A DNA stretch of 57,971 nt from a virus: positions 64,001 through 121,971 of the IMG/VR virus record IMGVR_UViG_3300003654_000069. One strand, written 5' to 3'. Within the stretch, counting starts at the first letter, position 1; the number at the start of each line of letters is the position of its first letter. The translations under genes were made by a program, and so were the position numbers. Shown piece by piece: positions 1-9,012 of the stretch. Under the pieces are notes generated by a model. That model saw nothing but the letters and a program-made list of their open reading frames with translations. It was not told the origin of the DNA and made no database searches.

Positions 1-1003
1 TATTCCAATCATGAGACCTAGTGGCATCATAGAATGAACCGTCATTCTGCTTACCAGGAATATTATATCCTGCTGCTTTAATAGGATAAAAACGTTCAAG
101 ACTTTCTAATTGCTCTTCATTCATAAGCCAGCCATACCCATCAATTACATCAGCAATTGTAAGCATATCAATTTTACCAACCGAGAATCCTTCAGAGATG
201 TATCTGGCCGATGGAGATTTGTGATAGAAGGTAAGAACCGGATTCCAGAGTTCAATATCATAATCATCCTCCAGCATTTTGTAATGCCAGAATTCACGGT
301 CAGCAATAAGGGAGTCCCTGAAACCTCTCTCTTCAAGCTCTTCCATCTTGAATCTTTCAATATCAACCTCTTTCTGGTGTTCTGCCCACTTCTCCGGGAT
401 ATTTCTATAATTCTTCTTGAAGAAGGACTGAATCTGGGGAAGTGTTTTGAGACTTTCAGGAGACATTTGCTGTTGGAACTCTTCCGATTCAGGATCAGCA
501 CCTTGCTGAATAAGATTCATAGCAAGTTTCTGTTGGGCATCACCAAGAAGAACCTCTTTGATCTGATCTTGTTTCAGCTCGAGCATTTCATTATATGACC
601 GTTCATCGGCAGCATGAAATGAAACTTTTGTATTTCTGGTAGCAAATTCAGATACCAAAGTATTTATAACATTTGGAATAATAGGATAGAACTTTAGTTC
701 CAGAGCACTACTATCCTCTTTTGTAAGTACATCAATCAGATCACCATATTCTGTATCTTCCTCAATAATATAATCACCTTTATCAATAATTCCCTTAGCT
801 AACTTGTAATTCTTCATGAGTCTACGAGCATTCCTGCGAATCTGCTTCATGCCTCTCCATTCTAACCAATCCATATTCCAGGCTCCCCAATCTGCATCCT
901 TCTCTTTTCTTGGTAAAAACTGGATGGGTTGCTGAAGAGTACCCATAGGAGTATTCTCTGCTCTCTTACCCCTCTTAAGATCCATTGCATTTAATATTTC
1001 CAT
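1..1003 (-). CDS. Portal protein, N-terminal part (runs off the left edge)
   Basis: The portal is the ring at the capsid vertex through which DNA is pumped and to which terminase docks. Only the first 334 codons are inside the window. The ATG at 1003 follows the terL stop by one base, so the two genes are translationally coupled. The sequence is helix-rich and charged, with a Q/M-rich stretch around residues 130-190 and no enzymatic motif. The call rests on position directly after terL and on recalled resemblance to crAss-like portals, which are roughly 750-800 residues long. Confidence 0.78.
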   Translation of the reverse strand, partial: MEILNAMDLKRGKRAENTPMGTLQQPIQFLPRKEKDADWGAWNMDWLEWRGMKQIRRNARRLMKNYKLAKGIIDKGDYIIEEDTEYGDLIDVLTKEDSSALELKFYPIIPNVINTLVSEFATRNTKVSFHAADERSYNEMLELKQDQIKEVLLGDAQQKLAMNLIQQGADPESEEFQQQMSPESLKTLPQIQSFFKKNYRNIPEKWAEHQKEVDIERFKMEELEERGFRDSLIADREFWHYKMLEDDYDIELWNPVLTFYHKSPSARYISEGFSVGKIDMLTIADVIDGYGWLMNEEQLESLERFYPIKAAGYNIPGKQNDGSFYDATRSHDWN

Positions 1004-1004
1004 A

Positions 1005-3203
1005 CTAGCTTAAATTTTTAAACGGCATTATTACTTTTTTCATTTTCGAAAAACTGTTACTACCTCCCATATGAACAAAGAGGCTCCTAGGTAATTTAAA
1101 CAAATCCTTGGACTTTTCCAACTTTTTTCCACTATCTTCTCTTCTTTTCTGATATCCCCTGTTAGATTGTTGAATTTTTGAGAAAGCTACAAGGGCAGAC
1201 AGAGAAACAAGTCTGTCCACATTGAGTCCCTTCTGATAGGCTACCATCTCTTTAAGTGCCATTGGGTCAGGTATTCTCTCTATTCCATATAGAGTTCTGA
1301 CAACAGTTCCGTCTTCTTTTACTTCATGATCAAGCTCTTCTTTAATAAAATCTACAAGATATTCAAGAAGATTTCTGTCAAAGAGATCTCCAGTATTCCT
1401 CCAGCCATATTCCTGAAAGACATTAGAACTAGCCTTAAGATCCTTGAAAAACATCATCTGATCCTTTGGGACAAGATACTTCTGTTTCTTACGGCCAATC
1501 ATATGTTGAATAAATCCAGGAATGTTATTCTCAAGAAGTGTCCATGCATTATACCATTCAATAATCAACTCAAGTCTCTGATGTGTTTTGTTAATATCAT
1601 CAAATCTACCACACCAGGCAGCTACTATCTTACCTTTCTCTACAAAATTCTCGATTTTCTCTCCATCAATCCTAGTCACTTCAACAGCATTTTTCATCAC
1701 ATAAATAGAGCATAAAGATTCTGAGGTAACAGTCTTTCCTTCTCCAACAGGGTCAATTGAGGCATAATACATACCAAAAGTAGGATCTTTTACCGGCCTT
1801 TCCCATACGACAAGAACACTCTCTTTATTCTCAGCTCTTCTACTCAGAGGAAATTCGGATATCGGGATCTTATTACTATCCTTTATATCTACTTTCCCTT
1901 CGGCATTAAAAGATATATCAATAAGTTCATAGGGGTATTCCTTGTCTTCTATTCTTCTCATCTGGGCAGATACAAGATGTTGTGGAAAACGGGAAATATT
2001 CCTATAGGCAAAAGCCTCATTAATATTTCGGGGATGCTGAGATATCCTAAGTTGATAGGTCTCAGGATTAAGATCTTTCTTCCACTGTTCAAATTGGAGA
2101 TCAAGTGCAAGGATAGCTTTCTCAATCTGAGAATTACCATATTCATCAATGTAAGGAGGCATAGACCATTGTTCAGGTATGAAAAGACCGGTCTTCCCAG
2201 TAGTGCCCTTACCATCTAGAAGATTACTTTCTACAGCATAAATTCCATTAGCTTCAGGGTGATAAGTAAACTCTTTCAGAGGTTCGCACTGATCAAGATC
2301 TCCTACTGAACCAGCTGCTATAAACATACCTGTAGTAGTAAATGGTCCTGATGAAAGAGCTGGTCGGATATACTCATAGGTCAGATTCATCTTGGGAGCA
2401 ATACCAGCCTCTTCATGAAAAAAGTATCTACATGGTCCACCAACACCATTAGTGGGATCCTTATCGAAAGTCATTCCAAGGAGAGATCCTTTAAGTCCCT
2501 TAAGAACCTTCCGGTTACCAACTTGTGTCTCAATCTGCTGTTGCCAGGCATGCATCTTCTCAGGAGCAAAAAGTCTTATCCATGCCGTATGCTCATTTAG
2601 AAAGTTCTTGTACTCTACAAAGAACTTCCATGTATTCTTCTCATTAATATGATCCTTAGATGATGCGCCTATCTTGAGAGTAACTCCTTCTTCAAACCAT
2701 AGTTGATTAATAAGTTTTGCAGTATGATAGTAAGATGATGCTATCTGTCGTTTTTTAAGTATTGAGGAATGCTTGTGGTGAAGCTCTGCTAGAAGTTCAT
2801 AAAGAGCCATGTGATATTGAGCATCTCTTACATCAACAAAACTATATTTTTGGCTCTCTTTGTTAAAAATCTTAAGAAAATTAATCCACATATAATAGTC
2901 TCGAGGAAGGTACCAGGTCAGGTTCCCGCTTTTGTAGATAGCTCCTACTCTACATTTATCTTTCTGATCATCCCAATAGCGTTTATAATCTACCGATCCC
3001 TTAGGTGCTGTACAATACAACCTATTTTTATTGAAAATTCTGGCTTGTTCATTAAATGCAAAAGTTGTATCATCAAACTTATACTCACCTGGTTCTTTAA
3101 AGAGTGGTATGACAAAATCACGGAACTGCTCTTTTGTATCAAAGCTAGTCTTAGTCCAAGAACCTTTCTCCCAGGTTGGTATTATAATAAAGGATTCGCT
3201 CAT
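1005..3203 (-). CDS. terL: Terminase large subunit (packaging ATPase-nuclease)
   Basis: This motor packages the genome and cuts the concatemer. The 732-aa protein has an ATPase half and a nuclease half. The ATP-binding region includes KKRQIASSYY (about residues 150-160), a Walker B-like RYFFHEEAG (about 260) and a coupling segment MFIAAGSVGD. The RNase H-like nuclease half has YYASIDPVGEG (first Asp), RFDDINKTH and a late NTGDLFDRNLLEY. The wording of these motifs resembles crAss-like terminases as I remember them. The start ATG overlaps the stop of the upstream gene by 4 nt. The gene ends in TAG, which argues against TAG recoding. Confidence 0.93.
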   Translation of the reverse strand: MSESFIIIPTWEKGSWTKTSFDTKEQFRDFVIPLFKEPGEYKFDDTTFAFNEQARIFNKNRLYCTAPKGSVDYKRYWDDQKDKCRVGAIYKSGNLTWYLPRDYYMWINFLKIFNKESQKYSFVDVRDAQYHMALYELLAELHHKHSSILKKRQIASSYYHTAKLINQLWFEEGVTLKIGASSKDHINEKNTWKFFVEYKNFLNEHTAWIRLFAPEKMHAWQQQIETQVGNRKVLKGLKGSLLGMTFDKDPTNGVGGPCRYFFHEEAGIAPKMNLTYEYIRPALSSGPFTTTGMFIAAGSVGDLDQCEPLKEFTYHPEANGIYAVESNLLDGKGTTGKTGLFIPEQWSMPPYIDEYGNSQIEKAILALDLQFEQWKKDLNPETYQLRISQHPRNINEAFAYRNISRFPQHLVSAQMRRIEDKEYPYELIDISFNAEGKVDIKDSNKIPISEFPLSRRAENKESVLVVWERPVKDPTFGMYYASIDPVGEGKTVTSESLCSIYVMKNAVEVTRIDGEKIENFVEKGKIVAAWCGRFDDINKTHQRLELIIEWYNAWTLLENNIPGFIQHMIGRKKQKYLVPKDQMMFFKDLKASSNVFQEYGWRNTGDLFDRNLLEYLVDFIKEELDHEVKEDGTVVRTLYGIERIPDPMALKEMVAYQKGLNVDRLVSLSALVAFSKIQQSNRGYQKRREDSGKKLEKSKDLFKLPRSLFVHMGGSNSFSKMKKVIMPFKNLS

Positions 3204-3718
3204 TGTTGATCATAGGCTGTTTCTGCACCACCTCTTGTTTTTGATTTCTGTTCCTCCTGTAAATCCTTATAGGCTCCTTTAAAAGACTCCCTGATGTCCT
3301 GATAATCCGAAGCAGCTTTTAGAAGAAAAGGTCCATTACCATCTCTACCGGTAGTAATCGGAGTTTCTTCCATAAATCTACTTAATCTATCAATCATAGT
3401 TGATATTCCTCGGTAAGCCCTATAAGTAGGAGTATCATAGAGACTATTGCATAATTTTAATGCTGCTATAATCTTCTCATCCTCTATGGAAAAATCTGCC
3501 TTAATCTGTTCCAGAATAAGCTGTTCTTTATCTTGTTGAATAGTATGAAAAAAAGGATTCTCATCAGCGTTAGGGCAGGTCATGTAAAAGAGGTACTGAT
3601 AAATCTTCATGTACTTATCTGGATATTCATCCATAATAATCTTCAGATCTTTCAAAGTATAACAGTGGGCTGTAGGAACTACTGTATCTCCAACTATATC
3701 AAAAAGTTTTACAATCAT
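3200..3718 (-). CDS. Unknown protein next to TerL (small-terminase candidate)
   Basis: A 172-aa, predominantly helical protein ending in a charged, disordered tail. Its TGA stop overlaps the terL ATG, so the two are probably translated together. Small terminase subunits often sit here, but no helix-turn-helix is evident and crAss-like small terminases are not well defined, so that role is only a guess from position. Confidence 0.8.
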   Translation of the reverse strand: MIVKLFDIVGDTVVPTAHCYTLKDLKIIMDEYPDKYMKIYQYLFYMTCPNADENPFFHTIQQDKEQLILEQIKADFSIEDEKIIAALKLCNSLYDTPTYRAYRGISTMIDRLSRFMEETPITTGRDGNGPFLLKAASDYQDIRESFKGAYKDLQEEQKSKTRGGAETAYDQQ

Positions 3719-3730
3719 AATTATTTATAG

Positions 3731-3943
3731 TTAATCCGGATGTGTTAACCTCTTTTCCCACTTAGTCCTTGGTCCCTTTAGTTTATTTGTTTTGCAAAAT
3801 CTAGCTATCAGTTCGGCAATTGGTGAACAAGCATGTCTTGTACTTATTACAGTTTCTTCTTTCCTGCAAGTTAGCCATGCTATAAATCCGTAAATTGCCT
3901 CACTTGCTATCATTTCGCCTTTCGGCTTTGTTTGTTTTTTCAT
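3731..3943 (-). CDS. Small basic protein, unknown
   Basis: A 70-aa Lys/Arg-rich protein with three Cys and a central hydrophobic helix (IYGFIAWL, residues 18-25). It overlaps the upstream nuclease stop by 4 nt and belongs to the same tightly packed late operon. No family recognised. Confidence 0.7.
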   Translation of the reverse strand: MKKQTKPKGEMIASEAIYGFIAWLTCRKEETVISTRHACSPIAELIARFCKTNKLKGPRTKWEKRLTHPD

Positions 3944-4770
3944 TGTTTTGGTCTTAGTTTATCTCGATTCTCATTTAGCCATTTTATAATACTAATTACC
4001 TCTGACTTCATATATGGTATAATATACTGTTTTACCTCTTTTACAATAGGTTCTCCGTTTACAAGTTTGTGAATAGGCATTCCATACTTATCTTTACTTT
4101 CAATCTCAAAACTTACATGATCCAATGTCATCTTTCCAGGTTTGAGATTGTAATTATGCTTAAGAATTATATACATATACATCGAAAGCTGAAGAGTATA
4201 ATGAATAAGATGACAATCATCTAAATGAGCTATTGGATCACTCATTGCACTTACTATTCCTTCCCAATTCTTGTATCCCTGAGTCTTCATCTCCTTATTA
4301 GTTTTGTAATCTGATATATTTACTTTGCCATTTACTACTTCTACCCTATCTGCCTGACCACATAGTCCGGCTGATTTGAGATATACAAAATGCTCAGGGT
4401 ATATACCTTCTACAAGAGTCTGGTCAGGAGCTTCCTTTATTTCACCATTAGTAAGTGGTCTGATTATTGGAAGCAGCACTCCTTCCCTAGTAATGCTATC
4501 TAGAGCAAGCAAATCACTCTCTCTTTGTGCATGATACCATGTTCCAGTAGAATCAGCTCTTTTAGCTTCTGATTTCCAAATAGCCTGTATTTCCTCAGGA
4601 GGGATACCAAACCACTTAGATTTTTTATTAGCGGAAGACTTACTAGCCTGGGCTACCGCATCAAACGGTTTCTTGAACTGAGATACCAAACTAGTTACAG
4701 ATACCCAATCTATCTTTTCAGATGGATCAATAGATTCGTACAGATGTCCCTTTTCTCTAAATGTTATCAT
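3940..4770 (-). CDS. PD-(D/E)XK nuclease-like protein (RecB/Cas4-type)
   Basis: A 276-aa protein. The signature is GQADRVEVV, a short hairpin, then ISDYKTNKE (about residues 137-160), which fits the D...(D/E)XK metal site with a Lys after the second acidic residue. A downstream Gln/Tyr-rich helix (YTLQLSMYMY) matches the QxxxY helix of RecB-family nucleases. It is the first of two such proteins in the window; the other is at 51953. Being in the packaging operon suggests a role in processing ends or branches before or during packaging. It overlaps the upstream gene by 14 nt. Confidence 0.8.
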   Translation of the reverse strand: MITFREKGHLYESIDPSEKIDWVSVTSLVSQFKKPFDAVAQASKSSANKKSKWFGIPPEEIQAIWKSEAKRADSTGTWYHAQRESDLLALDSITREGVLLPIIRPLTNGEIKEAPDQTLVEGIYPEHFVYLKSAGLCGQADRVEVVNGKVNISDYKTNKEMKTQGYKNWEGIVSAMSDPIAHLDDCHLIHYTLQLSMYMYIILKHNYNLKPGKMTLDHVSFEIESKDKYGMPIHKLVNGEPIVKEVKQYIIPYMKSEVISIIKWLNENRDKLRPKQ

Positions 4771-5095
4771 TAGGATCGAAATTAATTTTTGTATTTACCT
4801 CTACTTCTTCTTCAAGAGATAGAACAGCTTCCCATCTTGCACCATCAGGATCGGGACAAGAAGAAGATAAAGATCTAGTTGAAAATGCCAATTTACAACC
4901 ACATATACCACAGCATGGAGGAGCTACTCCAGGAAAGCATTTAGATCCTTCCTTATCTATATGAGGACAAGCATTACAGATTTTCATTCTCTCTGCTGCA
5001 ATGATCTCAACATCCTCTTTTTTAAACAATGTATTCATAAATCCTTCAAAGATTTTACCCTTATCATGCCATATGTCCAATATACTTTTAGGCAC
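4757..5095 (-). CDS. Zinc-binding protein, unknown role
   Basis: A 112-aa protein with a Cys cluster at about residues 39-75 (CNACPH, CFPG, PPCCGICGCK, SSCPDPDGARW), which must bind one or two metal ions. Short phage proteins with the same ending, CPxxxW, are common in structural operons, but I cannot name a function. It overlaps the HU-like gene by 8 nt upstream and the nuclease by 14 nt downstream. Confidence 0.75.
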   Translation of the reverse strand: MPKSILDIWHDKGKIFEGFMNTLFKKEDVEIIAAERMKICNACPHIDKEGSKCFPGVAPPCCGICGCKLAFSTRSLSSSCPDPDGARWEAVLSLEEEVEVNTKINFDPNDNI

Positions 5096-5450
5096 CTCTC
5101 AGTTTTCTTTTTATTCGTTTATTTGCATATTCCTCTACCAGTTTTACTTTTATCTCTTTCAGCTTTTCAAGTCTTATTTTACAGTTATCATGCCTCTGAG
5201 CCCTATAGTAGGTAAAGCCATGTGTCCCTATAAGCTGTTTCTCATATTTTTCTATTTTCTTATCAACCTTAGCTGAAACTACTTCAAAGGTACCAAGATT
5301 CGGAATACGAAGTCTATGATGCTTAACTTCTGATAACACCTTCCTTATCTCAGACCACATGAAACAAACAACATTATCAACAAACTCAGGATCTACATTG
5401 AGTTCTGCCGCTGTAGCAGAGATTGTATTTTTAGCTTCCTTGGGGATCAA
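5088..5450 (-). CDS. HU/IHF-like DNA-binding protein
   Basis: A 120-aa protein with an N-terminal helical pair and the phrase LRIPNLGTFEV (about residues 46-56), the hallmark turn of HU/IHF proteins before the DNA-embracing arm. A Lys/Arg-rich tail follows. crAss-like phages encode such a protein next to packaging genes. There is no in-frame ATG at the N-terminus: the reading frame begins at a TTG (5450), with an in-frame stop upstream near 5499. The TTG lies inside the end of the preceding gene, so coupled initiation is likely. Confidence 0.78.
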   Translation of the reverse strand: MIPKEAKNTISATAAELNVDPEFVDNVVCFMWSEIRKVLSEVKHHRLRIPNLGTFEVVSAKVDKKIEKYEKQLIGTHGFTYYRAQRHDNCKIRLEKLKEIKVKLVEEYANKRIKRKLRGA

Positions 5451-5829
5451 TTCTGAGTACTTTATAATCCAGCAAAATATTACCTGATGTCTGGATGGTT
5501 AATGTATGATTTACACTTATTCTCTTTTTGCTCTTCCCCGTCTTTGTTATTAATCCCTTCTTCTCAAGCTTTGCCAGTAGATTCCTCACGGATTGCTGAC
5601 TTGCCGAAATATTTTCTTTTACAGCAAGTATGCAGAATTCTCCAAGTTCTACATCCGGTGTCATTGTAAGAAAGGTAAGACAATTTAATTCCAGTTCAGG
5701 AATATTGATATTACCAAGATAACAATGTATCATAAGCTGAAACTTAACAATGTCCCATATGTCCATCCGGATCTTCTTCTGAACCTGGTTGACAACTGCA
5801 GTTTTTGATTTCTCTACTATTTCACTCAT
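5431..5829 (-). CDS. Winged-helix DNA-binding protein
   Basis: A 132-aa protein. Residues about 45-110 form a winged helix: helices, then SASQQSVRNLLAKLEKKGLI (recognition helix) and a basic wing KTGKSKKRISV. It may regulate late genes or act on DNA ends. Its ATG overlaps the stop of the upstream gene by 4 nt, and its 3' end contains the TTG start of the HU-like gene. Confidence 0.75.
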   Translation of the reverse strand: MSEIVEKSKTAVVNQVQKKIRMDIWDIVKFQLMIHCYLGNINIPELELNCLTFLTMTPDVELGEFCILAVKENISASQQSVRNLLAKLEKKGLITKTGKSKKRISVNHTLTIQTSGNILLDYKVLRIDPQGS

Positions 5830-6191
5830 TGTGGTATTTCAGTTTTAAGCCTCCTTCTTATCATAGGTTCTTTAGGAACACCCTCTTCAGGTTGTACCAT
5901 TTCAGTATCTGGTCCATTCGGTACATTTTCTTCAGGTGCTTGTTCAGGAGGTGCTGTGATCTGAGCAATTCTCATAAGTGCAATCATCCTACGGAGCTCA
6001 AGCTCTTCTTCAACAGCCATTTGTTCAGTAACAGCATTCCGTGCTTTGAGATAACCTACTTGTGCATTTAGAAAAAACTGCTGCTCTTTCCAGTAGTCCG
6101 TCATCTCTTTCTTTCTTTTTACAAGTTCCGCAGGGGAGATTTTCTGATTATCCTCTTTAGGAATGTTAGTTTCATCTGTTGATTTTACCAT
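5826..6191 (-). CDS. Coiled-coil protein with acidic Pro-rich tail, unknown
   Basis: The best start is the ATG at 6191. An in-frame TTG at 6224 lies inside the promoter -7 box and cannot be on the transcript. The 121-aa product is helical and charged up to about residue 75, then Pro/Glu-rich (PPEQAPEENVPN). It is the first gene of the operon that runs through HU-like, nuclease, TerL and portal genes. Confidence 0.75.
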   Translation of the reverse strand: MVKSTDETNIPKEDNQKISPAELVKRKKEMTDYWKEQQFFLNAQVGYLKARNAVTEQMAVEEELELRRMIALMRIAQITAPPEQAPEENVPNGPDTEMVQPEEGVPKEPMIRRRLKTEIPQ

Positions 6192-6221
6192 GATAATAAA
6201 TTTTATTGGTTTATAATTTGA

Positions 6222-6251
6222 CAAAGATACGATAAAAGTTTAAACTTGCAA
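6222..6251 (-). promoter_or_regulatory. Bacteroidetes-type promoter for the packaging operon
   Basis: On the minus strand TATCTTTG (6229-6222) fits the Bacteroidetes -7 consensus TAnnTTTG exactly. A TTG at 6251-6249, inside CTTGCAAG, lies 19 nt upstream, the usual spacing to the -33 TTTG box. Transcription would start about 25 nt before the ATG at 6191. Confidence 0.55.
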
Positions 6252-6591
6252 GGTTTAACTTAAAATAATTTATTAAGAGGTTCTGATTATTACCAATTAT
6301 GCCAATAAAGAGAAAGCAGTGGGGGATTGGTTACCCCCATTTCACCGTACAATCGATGGTCTTATTATTAGACGAACCGCTTTTTGTATCTTCAAAATTA
6401 CCTGCCGTGTAATTAAAAGGATATTATTCATGATGGTATTTCCCATCATTGATATATGATATTGAGTATAATGTCGGATAAAAGCGAATATTTTCCATTA
6501 TAAGTGACTAAATTGGTAATAATGTAGAATCTTTTCCATTACTCATCAAAAGATTTGACCGGATAGTAGTACTAACCACTTGACTGTAAAA
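6252..6591. other. Non-coding gap with hairpins
   Basis: About 340 bp without a credible gene. It holds a hairpin with TGGGGG and CCCCCA arms (about 6326-6344) and a 7-bp hairpin ATGATGG/CCATCAT with a 6-nt loop (about 6431-6452). Two similar stretches, TTTTCCATTA at about 6490 and 6532, may be a small direct repeat. It probably contains the end of one minus-strand operon and the promoter of the next. Confidence 0.5.
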
Positions 6592-6960
6592 TTATTTCTT
6601 CTTGTTTTTACTCAAACTTAACCAAAGTGCTTTCTCCTTCCTTGTCCCAGATTTCTTCTTTATATGTGACAACTTATATCCTATCTTCTTTCGCTTCTTT
6701 TTCTTCTTCCATTGTCCAAAACTCACGTTTTTTATACCCAGTATCTTTTTAAGTTGCTCAAATATGATGTTACTATGCTCTCCCCAGAACATCTCACAAC
6801 TTTTTTTCTTATGATTATACGGTGGTGTCATAAATGATGAATTTTGTGAGTAGTTTTTAACCCCACGTTGATTTTCTATTTTCTTAAAGTAATCATGTCT
6901 TCTACACCTATCCTTTATAGGACAGAGTTCACCTGAACAATGTGTAATATCCATTGACAT
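6592..6960 (-). CDS. Small Cys/Lys-rich protein, unknown
   Basis: A 122-aa protein. The first 20 residues carry three Cys (HCSGELCPIKDRCRRH), a likely metal knuckle. The last 40 residues are almost entirely Lys, Arg and Ser, with a run of six Lys, so nucleic-acid binding is likely. Its start overlaps the stop of the upstream 55-aa gene. Confidence 0.7.
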   Translation of the reverse strand: MSMDITHCSGELCPIKDRCRRHDYFKKIENQRGVKNYSQNSSFMTPPYNHKKKSCEMFWGEHSNIIFEQLKKILGIKNVSFGQWKKKKKRKKIGYKLSHIKKKSGTRKEKALWLSLSKNKKK

Positions 6961-7127
6961 TAGTTATCATGTATATTAGGTTTACTTACATCCACTTCAA
7001 GATAATCTACATCAGGATAAAGAATCCGCATATCTTTTAAATCATAGAAACATTGCAGCACCCCATCACAGACCTCTTTATCTTCTTCGGATACTTCGTA
7101 GAATATAAGTGGTACAAATAATTTCAT
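6960..7127 (-). CDS. Small acidic protein, unknown
   Basis: 55 aa from the ATG at 7127, which overlaps the TAA of the exonuclease gene. An upstream in-frame start would lie inside that gene and is not needed. The product is acidic and rich in Asp, Glu, Tyr and Val (FYEVSEEDKEV, YPDVDYLEVDV). No family recognised. Confidence 0.65.
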   Translation of the reverse strand: MKLFVPLIFYEVSEEDKEVCDGVLQCFYDLKDMRILYPDVDYLEVDVSKPNIHDN

Positions 7128-7849
7128 TATTGAATTGTATAAGGTGTTTGGAACCAGTGTCCACAATCATTACAACTTCTTTGTGTCTTTTTAATTCCTG
7201 CAGCTGTTATGAGTGTTCGCCTCCGTACATTATTCATAGTTCCGCATCTCGGACAGCCAAGAGTACTTCCGCCATAAACTACAGACATATTCGTTTTCAC
7301 TTTGGAATAACCTTCCAGTTTTAAGAATACCTTCTCCAATAAAATAACATCAAACTTACAATAAGCAATCATTTTTGTCATTGCTGCTGTGGAGTTCTTC
7401 AGAACAATATCCTTCCATAAAGTATAATCAGTTTTTATTTTCCCCTCTAATCCTAAAAACTTCGCAATGTAATCTAATTTATTTGAATTGAACTTAAATT
7501 GTTGTCTACTTATTTTCAGTGTATCTATTGTCTTGAACTGTGGCATTGTCTTTATGCCATGGAATATCGCCCTGGTCTTAAACCACTTTATATCAAAATT
7601 ATCAGAATTATGCCCTATTACCTCATCTGCCTTCAAAATCACTTTAAAGAATTTCTCAATCATTTCTTTATCGCTCCCCTTATCCCACTTCAGGTGGTGA
7701 ACTTTATCCTTCCCTGCCCATTTCCAGCAGATACAAATTATCTCTCTTTCTTTTATAATAGATTCGTGGGATATGTTTAACTCATAGCCGATGTTCCAAG
7801 TGAATACTAGGTTGGGAGAAGTTTCAATGTCGAAGAATAATCTGTTCAT
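7127..7849 (-). CDS. DEDDy 3'-5' exonuclease with C-terminal zinc ribbon
   Basis: A 240-aa nuclease of the RNase H-like DEDDy class. Exo I is FFDIETSP (Asp and Glu), Exo II is GHNSDNFDIKWF, and Exo III is IAYCKFDVILL, a YxxxD motif. It resembles a free-standing proofreading domain. The last 45 residues add a four-Cys zinc ribbon (CPRCGT and CNDCGHWF). It is encoded just upstream of two tiny genes in the late block, although PolB, at 54016, has its own exonuclease domain. Confidence 0.85.
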   Translation of the reverse strand: MNRLFFDIETSPNLVFTWNIGYELNISHESIIKEREIICICWKWAGKDKVHHLKWDKGSDKEMIEKFFKVILKADEVIGHNSDNFDIKWFKTRAIFHGIKTMPQFKTIDTLKISRQQFKFNSNKLDYIAKFLGLEGKIKTDYTLWKDIVLKNSTAAMTKMIAYCKFDVILLEKVFLKLEGYSKVKTNMSVVYGGSTLGCPRCGTMNNVRRRTLITAAGIKKTQRSCNDCGHWFQTPYTIQ

Positions 7850-7875
7850 TATAAACTGATTAAAATACCGGAATG

Positions 7876-8247
7876 TTACTTCTTTGGAGAGAGCTTATCT
7901 ATTACTAAGCTAAAAAGAGAGAAACCGGTAAGTTCCTTAGCCTTCTCATCTATGCTCTTGAGTTCTACTAATATAAGGAAACTACCTATTATCTTCATCA
8001 TCGGAATATCCGGGACAAGTATTACCTGACATCCATGAGCAACTAAGATAAAGATACATCCTGCTCCAAACTTTACTAAGGTTCTCCATAATTTACGTGA
8101 TATGATATCTTCCTTCTTTTTTACACAGATTATCAATCTGAGCATTAAATCGGCCATTATAAAGAACCCGATGGCTGCAAACCAATAAAGTACCGGGAAA
8201 AGGAAAGTTCCTACAACTGCTAAAAAAGGGATAATGTATTTTTCCAT
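7876..8247 (-). CDS. Holin
   Basis: 123 aa from the ATG at 8247; an alternative in-frame ATG at 8277 adds ten residues (MLIFIDKVSF), a dual-start arrangement reminiscent of some holins. Three or more membrane segments are visible: a long hydrophobic N-terminal stretch with a Pro turn (FLFPVLYWFAAIGFFIMADL), a middle one (GAGCIFILVAHGCQVILV) and MKIIGSFLILVEL. The tail is charged. It follows the amidase gene directly, which supports a role in opening the inner membrane at lysis. Confidence 0.8.
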   Translation of the reverse strand: MEKYIIPFLAVVGTFLFPVLYWFAAIGFFIMADLMLRLIICVKKKEDIISRKLWRTLVKFGAGCIFILVAHGCQVILVPDIPMMKIIGSFLILVELKSIDEKAKELTGFSLFSLVIDKLSPKK

Positions 8248-8270
8248 AAAAGATACTTTGTCTATAAAAA

Positions 8271-8972
8271 TTAACATATTACAGGTTTTGTTTCTAATGT
8301 TTTTAACATATCAATAAGTTTCGATTGAGGAGACATATCAGTTTTGTCTTTTCTAACTGAGGTGTGATTCCATATTCCAGGCTTGCCTGATAATGCATCC
8401 TTATTAACCTCAAACATACCTCCATTATAAGTTTTTGGAATACCGTATCTTTCACACAGATAAATCAGTAGGTCCCGTAAGGAAGCAATCTGAGCATCTG
8501 TATATTTATGGTAATACCGATAGCCACGATATTCAACTCCTAAATCCATTACTTCATCCACAGGCACTAATCCATTAACATAATTCATGAATGTTCCGTT
8601 TGCTTGTTTTTTCAAATATCCCCAATTACACACTTCGATGGCAACGCTTGTCTTATCAAGTGACTTATATGGTACATTAAACTTTTCGAATATTCCTGGT
8701 TTCAAACCAAGGTGGTAAGCCCACTTTTTACTTGAGAAGCATTGTAGTATATCTCCATCTTTCCACTTTGAGTCTTTATCTTTCACTTTCCCTGCAATTA
8801 CAAAAGCAGTTCCTACTCTATCTGAGTTAGAGTTCCACCAGTCAACTGGGCCGTATGGGGAAGACCGTCCGGCAGTATGGTGAATAAAAATTTGAGATTT
8901 CGGATGTTCCTCATTAAGGAATTGATCCGCCTTTAATGGGTATTGAATTATTTTGGATATGTCTAATGCCAT
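8271..8972 (-). CDS. N-acetylmuramoyl-L-alanine amidase (endolysin)
   Basis: A 233-aa Amidase_2/PGRP-like zinc enzyme that cuts the amide between MurNAc and the peptide stem. It shows FIHHTAG (first zinc His, residues 30-36), AYHLG (about 82) and a later NHTSVRKDKTDMSP, where the C-terminal zinc His and catalytic residues are expected. No separate cell-wall-binding domain is evident. It pairs with the holin downstream. Confidence 0.92.
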   Translation of the reverse strand: MALDISKIIQYPLKADQFLNEEHPKSQIFIHHTAGRSSPYGPVDWWNSNSDRVGTAFVIAGKVKDKDSKWKDGDILQCFSSKKWAYHLGLKPGIFEKFNVPYKSLDKTSVAIEVCNWGYLKKQANGTFMNYVNGLVPVDEVMDLGVEYRGYRYYHKYTDAQIASLRDLLIYLCERYGIPKTYNGGMFEVNKDALSGKPGIWNHTSVRKDKTDMSPQSKLIDMLKTLETKPVIC

Positions 8973-9012
8973 TTATTATAGTTCTAAAGTTATTGTTGTT
9001 CTTGTAAGTGTA

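Noticed and set aside
110-598. Plus-strand frames opposite the portal, TerL and nuclease genes
   Set aside because: They are shadows of strong minus-strand genes, with low-complexity composition and no leader.
1005-1007. TAG recoding to Gln, known in some crAss-like phages
   Set aside because: TAG cleanly ends terL just before the portal ATG and also ends other well-defined genes, and TGA is used as a stop too.
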